From assembly GCF_001730315.1 (NCBI RefSeq), contig NZ_MIKC01000002.1, positions 1-64,000 of the forward strand: a DNA stretch of 64,000 bases, read 5' to 3'. Each line of letters begins with the position of its first letter. Within the stretch, counting starts at the first letter, position 1. Of the stretch, positions 54,912 to 62,973 are shown piece after piece. This DNA comes from Enterococcus ureilyticus (GTDB lineage: Bacteria > Bacillota > Bacilli > Lactobacillales > Enterococcaceae). A program made the translations under genes and the position numbers. A model generated the notes under the pieces. It saw nothing but the letters and a program-made list of their open reading frames with translations, had not been told where the DNA came from and did no database searches.

Positions 54912-55292
54912 AACCAAAATCCTCCTTAAATTTAAAGCGTAATGGGGCTCATTGAGTTCTAAAGAACTAGCCCAATAGCTTGATAAATCAAAATGAATTT
55001 ATATTTGGTTATCTGCAAAAAGCAAAATAATGTAAAAAAGGAGTTTTACTGACGCTTCGTGTAAATGGATAAAAGTTGGAACTTAGCTAAAGCTCTTCGG
55101 TTCATTTATGAAACGAACAAGCAACTTCTATCAAGAGGACAGCAAAGACAAAAAAATCCCGAATAATTGTGCACAATTATCCAGGGGAAAATTCCATATG
55201 ATATCTTATTCTCTCCCAGGTCATTACGCTGTTTTTGAGAAACCTTATTCACTTTCTACATCAACCATAACGCGAATTCAAATTTAAGTCAA
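54912..55292 (-). promoter_or_regulatory. Long leader of rplY with an attenuator hairpin
   Basis: On the minus strand TTGACT (55292-55287) and TATGGT (55269-55264) form a possible promoter. CCCTGGATAATTGTG pairs with CACAATTATTCGGG (about 55187-55157) and runs into TTTTTTT, an intrinsic terminator 245 nt before the start codon. Nearer the gene, TGGGCT pairs with AGCCCC (about 54976-54945). This suggests controlled readthrough. The remaining bases to 55428 hold the promoter of the next gene and no coding region. Confidence 0.6.
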
Positions 55293-55428
55293 GGGAAGAG
55301 AGCGAATAGCGGGTGTCTTTTAATTTTTACTTAAAGATTGTTTTGTTACTTGTAAAATAAAATTAGTCGTGTTTTCTTTCCATTCGTTGCACTTTGTACT
55401 AAACTATTAAGTGAAATGAGGAAAGTAC

Positions 55429-56184
55429 ATGCGTTTAGATAAATTAATGGAACAGGAAAATTTTGGTTCTCGAAGGAAAGTCAAAGCCCTGATTCGTAGT
55501 AAGCAAGTGAGAGTTGACGGACATATCATTATGGATGAAAGTTTAAATGTAGATGCAGCTTTGCAAGAAATTTTTGTTGGGGAGCGGCAAATACTGCAAA
55601 AAACACATGTCTATTATATGCTGAATAAGCCTCAAGGTGTTGTGACCGCCGTCAGGGATGTCAAACACCAAACGGTTATCGATTTAATCGAGAAAAAAGA
55701 TCAAAGAGCAGGATTATATCCTATTGGCAGACTAGACAGAGATACAGAAGGACTATTACTGCTCACAGATAATGGTCAACTGGGTTACCAGCTTTTGCAA
55801 CCACAAAAAAAAGTACTAAAACGCTACGAAGTGATCGTTAATGAACGACTGACGAAGGAAGATTGCGTAGCATTTGCACAAGGAATTGTGTTTTCGGATG
55901 GCAAAAAGTGCCTAGCAGCTAAACTTCAGATTTTGTCCGCTGAAGAACATCAAAGTCAGGCTTATCTTGATATTACAGAAGGAAAATTCCATCAAGTGAA
56001 AAAAATGTTTTTAGCTGTGGGCAAAAAGGTGATTTACTTGAAACGGTTATCAATGGGACCAGTCGTATTGGATCCAATGCTTAGCTCAGGTGAGTATCGT
56101 TCTTTAAATCCAGAAGAATTACAGGCATTGTTGCCTTATTTCACTATACATAAAAAAGAAACGAGTGTGAAGCATGAAATTTAA
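55429..56184 (+). CDS. RsuA/RluB family rRNA pseudouridine synthase
   Basis: 251 aa. An N-terminal S4 domain (MRLDKLMEQENFGSRRKVKALIRSKQVRVDG) precedes the catalytic domain with GRLDRDTEGLLLLTDNG, containing the catalytic Asp. YMLNKPQGVVTAV and FHQVKKMFLAVGKKVIYLKR fit RsuA. The family isomerises uridine in rRNA, RsuA acting on 16S position 516; single-domain similarity cannot fix the site. AGGAAAG precedes the ATG. The next gene overlaps by 11 bases. Confidence 0.9.
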   Translation: MRLDKLMEQENFGSRRKVKALIRSKQVRVDGHIIMDESLNVDAALQEIFVGERQILQKTHVYYMLNKPQGVVTAVRDVKHQTVIDLIEKKDQRAGLYPIGRLDRDTEGLLLLTDNGQLGYQLLQPQKKVLKRYEVIVNERLTKEDCVAFAQGIVFSDGKKCLAAKLQILSAEEHQSQAYLDITEGKFHQVKKMFLAVGKKVIYLKRLSMGPVVLDPMLSSGEYRSLNPEELQALLPYFTIHKKETSVKHEI

Positions 56185-56857
56185 AACACTACTATTTGAT
56201 GTTGATGATACATTATTGGATTTTCAATTAACGGAGAGAAAGGCGTTACAAGCGCTATTTCAAGAAGAAGAATTGACGTTGACAGATGAGATAGAAGCGA
56301 TTTACAAGAAAATTAATAGCCGATTATGGCGAGAGTTTGAGCAAGGAAAAACAGACAAAGCCACTGTGACAGATACCCGTTTTAGTTTATTGTTTCAACA
56401 ATTGAACAAAAAAGTCGATGGCAAAAAGATGGGAGAGCAATATCGCTACCATTTAAGCCAAGGACATGACTTGTTAGGGAATAGCAAAGCTGTCATCGAA
56501 AAACTTAATTTCGATTACGAGTTGTATATTGTCACAAATGGGGTGGCAAAAACCCAGTATCAACGCTTAAATGATTCTCAAATGACGAAATTTTTTAATG
56601 ATATCTTTGTTTCAGAAGAAGTTGGTTATCAAAAACCGATGAAAGAATATTTTGATAATGTGTTCGAACGAATTCCTAATTTTGAAAGGGAAAAAACAAT
56701 GATCATTGGGGATTCGTTAGCCTCGGACATTCAAGGCGGGCAGTTAGCTGGAATTCAAACGCTTTGGCTTAATCCAACAAAACAAGCAGCATCAGCAACA
56801 ATTCAACCTAATTATGAAATCAGCCGGTTAGATGACATTTTTGATATATTAGATTAA
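56174..56857 (+). CDS. HAD-superfamily nucleotidase (YjjG type)
   Basis: 227 aa. HAD motif I is LLFDVDDTLLDFQ with the nucleophile Asp, motif II IVTNGVAKTQYQR, motif III/IV KPMKEYFDNVF and IIGDSLASDIQGGQLAG. The sequence suits YjjG-like nucleotidases, which dephosphorylate non-canonical pyrimidine nucleotides. Overlaps the pseudouridine synthase gene by 11 bases, so translation is coupled. Confidence 0.9.
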   Translation: MKFKTLLFDVDDTLLDFQLTERKALQALFQEEELTLTDEIEAIYKKINSRLWREFEQGKTDKATVTDTRFSLLFQQLNKKVDGKKMGEQYRYHLSQGHDLLGNSKAVIEKLNFDYELYIVTNGVAKTQYQRLNDSQMTKFFNDIFVSEEVGYQKPMKEYFDNVFERIPNFEREKTMIIGDSLASDIQGGQLAGIQTLWLNPTKQAASATIQPNYEISRLDDIFDILD

Positions 56858-56865
56858 AAAAGAGG

Positions 56866-56915
56866 TAGAGGCAAAATTGTGTAGCACTGAGAAATAAGAA
56901 GGAGTTACCTTCCAC
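56866..56915 (+). repeat. Intergenic repeat family B, short copy
   Basis: GAGGTAGAGGCAAAATTGTG then GAGAAATAAGAAGGAGTTACC parallels 27435-27482. Located immediately before the convergent terminator. Confidence 0.45.
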
Positions 56916-56917
56916 TC

Positions 56918-56977
56918 CATACTAGGGTTAGAGGGTAAACTTATCGACAGATGAGTTTACCCTCTAATCTTAGTATG
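56918..56977. terminator. Convergent terminator between YjjG and GNAT genes
   Basis: Arms 56918-56941 and 56954-56977 (24 bp, two mismatches) with a 12-nt loop. A T-run follows on the plus strand. Confidence 0.85.
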
Positions 56978-56979
56978 TT

Positions 56980-57432
56980 TTATACGTCTTGGCTTAAACG
57001 AACCATATCTTTCAAAATTAGCTTGTTTTCAACAATTTCATCTTTGTAGTGACGAACAAAAAAATCGCGATCAATACCACTCATACGAAATCCACATTTT
57101 TGATAGAGATACAATTGGCCTAAGCTAGTGCTGCCAGTTCCGATTTCTACTGTTTTATAGTGATTTTGTTTGGCATGATCTAGTGCAAAATGTATCATTG
57201 TTTCACCAATTCCTTGCCCCTGGTAGTGATCAGAGACGGCGATATTAATGATTTCCAGAGTTTCTGGGCGTGTCGGCAATAAGACTAAGATACCTACAAT
57301 CTGCTCATTTAAAATAACCTCAAAACATACTCCGCGTTTTACATACTCCGTGACTAAACGATGATCTGGATCAGCTGATTGCAATAAGTCATAGTGAAGT
57401 GACTGGATTTCTTGAATTTTTCTAATCATCAT
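56980..57432 (-). CDS. GNAT family N-acetyltransferase
   Basis: 150 aa. IAVSDHYQGQGIGETMIHFALDHAKQN contains the QGxGIG acetyl-CoA loop, and IGTGSTSLGQLYLYQKCGFRMSGIDRDFF is the C-terminal block typical of GNAT enzymes annotated as general acetyltransferases. AGAGGAAAAA lies before the ATG (two adjacent ATG codons at 57432 and 57429). Substrate unknown. Confidence 0.88.
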   Translation of the reverse strand: MMIRKIQEIQSLHYDLLQSADPDHRLVTEYVKRGVCFEVILNEQIVGILVLLPTRPETLEIINIAVSDHYQGQGIGETMIHFALDHAKQNHYKTVEIGTGSTSLGQLYLYQKCGFRMSGIDRDFFVRHYKDEIVENKLILKDMVRLSQDV

Positions 57433-57594
57433 CTGGATTTTTCCTCTCTAGGTGAAGTGAATGAATGAAAGAATAGTTTATCAAAAATGACAGTTTAGAG
57501 CAATAAAGGAAAAGAGGTCTTTTCAGAGTGTGTTGACAGAATCTGAAAATATATGATTAAATAAATAGGTTCAAAATTAAGGAGGAAATTAACA

Positions 57595-58074
57595 GTGAGA
57601 GAAAATTTAAAGGGTGCAAAACAAGAAATGAAAGATAAGGTTAGGCCGTATCAAACTTATGGGTATTATTTTTCAATACCAATCATTATTATTGCTGTGT
57701 TTATATTGCCTTTTTTAGGCATAAATGTAAGATCCATAGGGACGATTATTTTTGTTTTTATAATTTTTGCACATATTGGCGCAAGTAAGTTAGAATTGGT
57801 CTCTAAAAGAAAGTATGTTGCCCCAATATTAATGTATGTTGCAGATCTAATTGGTCTTATAATGGGAATTTTAATGATTTCTGAAATTTCAAATGGGGGA
57901 ACTGGTGATGTAGCGTTGGGCTTAATGGGGTTGATCGTTTTTCCGCTTGAGATTATAGCTATTATTTTCTTTTTCATTACGGCAAATGATATAAAAAAAG
58001 CCTACCCAACGATGAAACAAGCATCAAAAGAGGCTCGTGAAGAGTATTTATCTCTTAAAAAAAATAGTCAATAG
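57595..58074 (+). CDS. Unknown four-helix membrane protein
   Basis: 159 aa with a GTG start at 57595 behind AAGGAGG. Four membrane helices (about 22-42, 47-63, 77-95, 105-128) lie between a basic N-terminus (KGAKQEMKDKVRP) and a Lys-rich C-terminus. TTGACA at 57533 may be its -35. Not recognised. Its length and composition resemble many small Firmicutes integral membrane proteins of unknown role. Confidence 0.7.
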   Translation: MRENLKGAKQEMKDKVRPYQTYGYYFSIPIIIIAVFILPFLGINVRSIGTIIFVFIIFAHIGASKLELVSKRKYVAPILMYVADLIGLIMGILMISEISNGGTGDVALGLMGLIVFPLEIIAIIFFFITANDIKKAYPTMKQASKEAREEYLSLKKNSQ

Positions 58075-58291
58075 ATCAGAATGTGGTTGAGACTGCTTTG
58101 AAATGAATTAAAGCAATCAATCGTGAGAGTCTGCAATCTCTACAGAGAATTAGGCTATAGAGTTGCCTAAAACCATAACGAAACTCATAATTTTAAAAAA
58201 ATAGAAAAAATTGTAGCTTTCTTTCGAGTTTCTATTATAATAGAAAAAGGTTATTAAGACTTTTAGACTTATAAGAGAGAGGTTACCTTGA

Positions 58292-58921
58292 ATGAAAAAT
58301 ACTCAACCAATCGTGATTGGTGTTACTGGCGGTTCCGGCAGTGGAAAAACCAGTGTTAGTCGGGCGATTTTCAATCACTTTCCAAATCATTCGATTATGA
58401 TGCTGGAACAAGATTCTTATTATAAAGATCAAAGCAACCTGAGTTTTGAAGAGCGCTTGAAGACAAATTATGATCATCCGTTCGCTTTTGATACGGACTT
58501 GTTGATTGCTCATTTACAACAACTGATAAACTATCAGACAATCGAAAAACCAGTGTATGATTATGTGGCTCATACGAGAAGCTCGGATGTTTTGATTCAA
58601 GAGCCAAAAGAAGTTATCATTTTAGAAGGTATCTTGATTTTGGAAGATAGCCGCCTAAGAGAGCTGATGGATATCAAGCTTTATGTGGATACAGATGATG
58701 ATATCCGTATCATTCGTAGAATCAAGCGAGATATGGAAGAACGTGGCAGAACGCTAGATTCTGTTATTGAACAATATTTAACGGTGGTTAAACCCATGTA
58801 TCATCAATTTATTGAGCCAACGAAACGCTATGCCGATGTGATTGTTCCAGAAGGTGGCGAAAATCATGTGGCGATTGATTTGATCACTACTAAAGTAGCG
58901 AGTATTTTACGTGAACTTTAA
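58292..58921 (+). CDS. udk: Uridine kinase
   Basis: 209 aa, full length. The P-loop is [44 protein letters not shown] is the uridine-binding block, and [53 protein letters not shown] is the lid and C-terminal part. It phosphorylates uridine and cytidine with GTP/ATP in pyrimidine salvage. ATG follows GAGAGAGG. Confidence 0.96.
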   Translation: MKNTQPIVIGVTGGSGSGKTSVSRAIFNHFPNHSIMMLEQDSYYKDQSNLSFEERLKTNYDHPFAFDTDLLIAHLQQLINYQTIEKPVYDYVAHTRSSDVLIQEPKEVIILEGILILEDSRLRELMDIKLYVDTDDDIRIIRRIKRDMEERGRTLDSVIEQYLTVVKPMYHQFIEPTKRYADVIVPEGGENHVAIDLITTKVASILREL

Positions 58922-58944
58922 AAATAGTCAAGAATAAAAAGAAC

Positions 58945-58985
58945 AACAGCCCTATTTGTGAGTAGCAATGTGGGCTGTTTTTTTG
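58945..58985 (+). terminator. udk terminator
   Basis: AACAGCCC (58945-58952) pairs with GGGCTGTT (58972-58979), followed by TTTTTTGT. Confidence 0.85.
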
Positions 58986-59084
58986 TATTAAAAAAATGAA
59001 ACATGGACAAATCAAGCATAGTTATAGTATCTTAGTGAGATAACTATTGTTCACAATGACAGTGATTTTGAGAGGAACGATCAG

Positions 59085-59753
59085 ATGAGAATTTTAATTA
59101 TTGAAGATAATCGTGAATTGGCAATGTCTGTACAAAAAGGATTGGAACGAGAAAATTTTTCAGTTGATCTCGCTTTTTCCGGTCTAGTTGGTGAAGAAAA
59201 AGCCTATGTGAATGCGTATGATGCTATTTTATTAGATTTGAATTTACCGGATAGAGATGGTTTATCGATCTTAAATTTTTTAAGAGAATCAACCATTGAC
59301 ACGCCGATCATTATTACTACCGCTAGAGATGAAATCGAAGAGCGTGCGAAAGGACTTGATTTTGGTGCGGATGATTATTTAGTCAAACCATTTGAATTGC
59401 TAGAATTAGTGGCCCGTATTCGCGCGGTTATTCGACGTTTTCATGGACGGACAACGCCTTTTATCAAGATCGATCAATTGATGATCGATCCAGTAAAACG
59501 GTTTGTCAGCTATGGCGATACGGAAGTGTTTTTAAAACCAAAAGAATTTGATATTTTGTTATGTATTGCTCAGCAGCATCCAGCAGTTGTTTCAACGGAA
59601 AAAATAGCTGAACATGTTTATGATGAAAATTTCGATCCATTTTCTTCTGTTTTGCGGGTCCATTTGGCTCGATTAAAGAAACAGCTTGCTCAAGCTTCCG
59701 GAAAAGAATTACTTAAAACGATTCGAGCGAAAGGATATCAATTATGCGAATAA
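59085..59753 (+). CDS. OmpR-family response regulator
   Basis: 222 aa. The receiver has acidic pocket EDN, phospho-acceptor Asp51 in ILLDLNLPDRDG, Thr79 in IITTARD and Lys101 in DDYLVKPFE, so it should be functional. The C-terminal winged helix is FLKPKEFDILLCIAQQHP and LRVHLARLKKQLAQ, ending IRAKGYQLCE. It overlaps the kinase gene by 10 bases. With the FtsX-type ABC genes downstream the layout resembles VncRS-Vex of pneumococcus. Confidence 0.95.
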   Translation: MRILIIEDNRELAMSVQKGLERENFSVDLAFSGLVGEEKAYVNAYDAILLDLNLPDRDGLSILNFLRESTIDTPIIITTARDEIEERAKGLDFGADDYLVKPFELLELVARIRAVIRRFHGRTTPFIKIDQLMIDPVKRFVSYGDTEVFLKPKEFDILLCIAQQHPAVVSTEKIAEHVYDENFDPFSSVLRVHLARLKKQLAQASGKELLKTIRAKGYQLCE

Positions 59754-60835
59754 ATTTTAAAATCAGTTTAACCGTTTTAACCTTTGCTTTTTTTGTCATC
59801 TTGATCATCGGTGGCGGTTTTTTTGCTGTAAAAAGTAATTGGCGTGCACAAAATATCGGTCAGTCGATTGGTTCAGCTATTTATGTCGTGAATGATGCTA
59901 GTGAACCAATCTCACCAGCGACTGCAACAGTTGAACTAAAAGCCTCGGAGTTAGTCAGTACCGAAGCGTTAGATGACATTTATTTGAATAGTCTATTAAA
60001 ATATTTGCCAATGATCATTTTAGTTGTATGCTCAGCTTTGTTAGTGTTAACCATGAGCTTATGGTATGTTTTGAGACGAATCTATACCAAACAAATGGTG
60101 TCGATCATTCATGATTTACAGTTTTTAGAAAAATTTTCTGAAGAAAAAGTTGAAGATAAAGCGGTTGCGACAGCCTTTAAACAACTTAGAGATAAATTTG
60201 ATGGAAACCTGGATGATTATAAACGGCTCAGTAGCTACCTTACTCATGAACAGAAGAATGCAATCGCCATTTTAAGAGCTAATTTGGAATTAGAACAAAA
60301 TGAAAGTGGGAATCTCCAGATTTTAGATCGTTTGACAGACAGTATCGATGATATCTTAACCTTGTCCAACAGCACTGAAGAGGCGATGAGTGAACAGGTC
60401 GATGTTTCATTAATTTGTGCGGAAGTTTGCGATACCTATCGAAAAAGCTATCCCAATCTCACGTTTTCTTTTAATGAAATTAAATCGACCTTGATCTTAG
60501 GCAAAAACCGTTGGATTTATCGGGCAGTATCGAATTTAGTAGACAATGCCATCAAATATGGTGAGAACAAACCTATTGAAGTTTCTGTCAATAACCGAAA
60601 AGGCAGCATTATAGTTGAAATAAAAGACCATGGCAAAGGGATCGAACCACAAGTGCATACGAATATTTTTAATCATAATTATCGAATCAATGGACTAAAA
60701 CAAGATGGTTACGGGATTGGTTTATCAGTGGTTTCTCATGTTTGTGATTTATGTCAAGGCTTTGTCTATGTCGAAAGTAAAGAGAATCAAGGATCCACAT
60801 TTTATTTATCATTTCCGCAAATTGCTGAAAGTTAA
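59744..60835 (+). CDS. Sensor histidine kinase
   Basis: 363 aa. Two membrane helices (about 7-27 and 84-108) flank an extracellular loop of some 57 residues. The H-box is SSYLTHEQKNAIAILRANL (about residues 163-182), then N-box RAVSNLVDNAIKYG, G1 DHGKGIEPQ and G2 DGYGIGLSV, giving a full HATPase_c domain. The T-H-E-Q-K-N motif departs from the usual H-E-L-K-T-P, as in VncS-like kinases. It pairs with the upstream regulator. Confidence 0.93.
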   Translation: MRINFKISLTVLTFAFFVILIIGGGFFAVKSNWRAQNIGQSIGSAIYVVNDASEPISPATATVELKASELVSTEALDDIYLNSLLKYLPMIILVVCSALLVLTMSLWYVLRRIYTKQMVSIIHDLQFLEKFSEEKVEDKAVATAFKQLRDKFDGNLDDYKRLSSYLTHEQKNAIAILRANLELEQNESGNLQILDRLTDSIDDILTLSNSTEEAMSEQVDVSLICAEVCDTYRKSYPNLTFSFNEIKSTLILGKNRWIYRAVSNLVDNAIKYGENKPIEVSVNNRKGSIIVEIKDHGKGIEPQVHTNIFNHNYRINGLKQDGYGIGLSVVSHVCDLCQGFVYVESKENQGSTFYLSFPQIAES

Positions 60836-60892
60836 CATTCAGTTAACAATTGATTTGGTATTGTAGTACCAAGAAAGGAGGAGAGCTAGATC

Positions 60893-62239
60893 ATGTTCGT
60901 CTTTAAACATGCTTGCTTAAATCTTAGAAGACACATCTGGAGTCATATACTAGTGGGTATCATTTTATTTCTTTTGATTTTGGTCACCATGATCACAAAC
61001 ACTATGTACACTTCGGCTAAATTATTCACTAAAAATTATAGTAAACAGTTTATGACCTTAGTAACGATTCTAGAACCAGATTTAAGTAATTCAACGCATG
61101 AAAAAAAACTAACAAAAGAACAATATCTCAAATTTGGAGCATCTGACTATGTAAAAGGAATAAAAATGGTCGGCAGTCTGCCCGTTTCATTTCCAAAATT
61201 AAACACAAGCGCCCTGCCTATACCTGCTCAATTTCAAAAATTAGAAGATGACGAGAGTACGCTCTACTCTTATCAAACAGCTGCTACATGGTTTGGTGTT
61301 GATCCAAAAGATCTGATGAGTGAGCTTGCTGAAAGTAATATGGAAATTCGTTCTGGAAGTCCCAATCTAAAAATGGATGAGTGTTTGATCAGTAATGAGT
61401 TTGCGCAGTTAAATAAGCTTAAAATTGGTGATTCAATTCAGGTCATAGTCCCTGTCAATGAAAAGAATGAGGGGAAAAAGCTAATTGTTGCGGGAATCTA
61501 TCAACCCAAAAAAACAACGCAATCAAATGAGGCATCTATGGTGATGAAGATTCTCGGAAATGATATCTTTACGAATTGGGAAACGATACGTACTATGAAC
61601 GAGTTTGATTCTCTAGGAGATAACAGTGTATCCTATGAATTAACAACTAGGGCTGCTTTTGACAATTTTTTAAAAGAAGTAAAAGCAAAGGGATTACCTA
61701 GTGAATATCAAGTTGTCACCAATGAAGTCAATATGAACATGCTTTTAAGTCCTGTTAATGGAGTAGTAACCCTAGCTGGGACGGTTTTATTAGGCTTTTT
61801 AATTTTTGGAAACTTTGGTTTGATATTATTTTCAATTCATATGTTTAAAAAAAAGCAAGCTGAAATTTGTGTGTTGCGCAATATTGGGATAACTAAGGCA
61901 CAACTTATCAAAAGTAGGACAATTGAATTATTATTTGTGACCATGGTTAGTTTTGCTTTCGCTTTTTTGACAGCAAGCTGGATCGTACAACCAATTGCAG
62001 ATTGGCAATTAATGAATCAAAGAGTAGTGATGGGAAATGTCGATCAGCTATTTAGTGTTGTTTCTAATGGAACAAATGAAACAATCACATCGATTCCTAT
62101 GAAATTCAATCATGTATCGTTCATCTTTATGATTGGAATCATTAGCTTATATTTCATTACGATCATCACTGTTGATAGTTATAAGCTTTTCAAATTTGAG
62201 ACAATTGAATTTTTGTTAGAAAGGAATCTAGACGAATGA
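60893..62239 (+). CDS. FtsX-type ABC transporter permease
   Basis: 448 aa. One N-terminal membrane helix (about 16-40) is followed by a large extracellular MacB-periplasmic-core-like domain (about 45-290), then three helices (about 297-325, 350-370 and 415-435) typical of FtsX. The ISNEFAQLNKLKIGDSIQVIVPVNE block fits the family. Such permeases act as mechanotransmission or export components for peptides. The ATPase gene overlaps by 4 bases. AAAGGAGGAGAG precedes the ATG. Confidence 0.9.
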   Translation: MFVFKHACLNLRRHIWSHILVGIILFLLILVTMITNTMYTSAKLFTKNYSKQFMTLVTILEPDLSNSTHEKKLTKEQYLKFGASDYVKGIKMVGSLPVSFPKLNTSALPIPAQFQKLEDDESTLYSYQTAATWFGVDPKDLMSELAESNMEIRSGSPNLKMDECLISNEFAQLNKLKIGDSIQVIVPVNEKNEGKKLIVAGIYQPKKTTQSNEASMVMKILGNDIFTNWETIRTMNEFDSLGDNSVSYELTTRAAFDNFLKEVKAKGLPSEYQVVTNEVNMNMLLSPVNGVVTLAGTVLLGFLIFGNFGLILFSIHMFKKKQAEICVLRNIGITKAQLIKSRTIELLFVTMVSFAFAFLTASWIVQPIADWQLMNQRVVMGNVDQLFSVVSNGTNETITSIPMKFNHVSFIFMIGIISLYFITIITVDSYKLFKFETIEFLLERNLDE

Positions 62240-62913
62240 CGATTCTCTCTCTTAAAAATATAGTATATACGCATAAGAAAAACCAATTGACTGTGCTAGA
62301 GGATGTCACAATCAATTTTTCAATGGGGAAGGTTTACGGTATTCTAGGAAAAAGCGGAGTAGGGAAAACAACATTACTAGCGTTACTTGCAGGGATTAGC
62401 ACAGTTGATTCTGGTAGTATTCTTTTTAAGGAGCAAAACCTTGAATTAATTGATCGAAATCAGTATCGTCAAAAGGAAATCGGAACAATCTTTCAACAAT
62501 ACAATGTATTATCGCAAGTAAGTGCTTTAAGATTTCTTAAGTTATGTGCGATTTCCTCTGCTAAACAAAGTTATGACGATTGTTATTTCTACGAACTATT
62601 GAAAAAAGTTGGACTAGATAAAAAACTGGCTAACCAACCAATCCAAAAATTGTCTGTTTCTAATCAGCAGCGTGTCTATTTAGCCAAAGCAGTTGTAAAT
62701 GATCCGCAGATTATTTTACTGGATGACCCTACAAAGTCACTAAGCGAACTATCATTAGCAATGGTTATGAGTTATTTACGTATATACGCAAAAAATGAAA
62801 AGAAGTGTATCATTGTCAGTTCAGAATCGAAAGAGATCGCTGACTATGTGGATGAATTATGGGGGTTGAATGGTAGAAAACTATCATTTATCAAAGACGT
62901 TTTAGAAAACTAA
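62236..62913 (+). CDS. ABC ATPase with degenerate catalytic motifs
   Basis: 225 aa, MacB-type length. Walker A is intact (GKSGVGKTT, residues 38-46) and Q-loop GTIFQQYNVLS. The signature reads LSVSNQQRVYLAKAV (no SGG), the residue after Walker B is Asp164 instead of Glu (ILLDDPTKSLS), the D-loop reads SLSELS, and the H-loop position is Ser196 (IIVSSES). Most residues needed for hydrolysis are thus changed. It may bind ATP without turning it over, or pair with another ATPase. It overlaps the upstream permease by 4 bases. Confidence 0.9.
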   Translation: MTILSLKNIVYTHKKNQLTVLEDVTINFSMGKVYGILGKSGVGKTTLLALLAGISTVDSGSILFKEQNLELIDRNQYRQKEIGTIFQQYNVLSQVSALRFLKLCAISSAKQSYDDCYFYELLKKVGLDKKLANQPIQKLSVSNQQRVYLAKAVVNDPQIILLDDPTKSLSELSLAMVMSYLRIYAKNEKKCIIVSSESKEIADYVDELWGLNGRKLSFIKDVLEN

Positions 62914-62973
62914 GCCGCATTAATGTTGTGGCTTAAGGGTTCTTGATCGTTTTGAAGTGGAAAGGAATAATGT

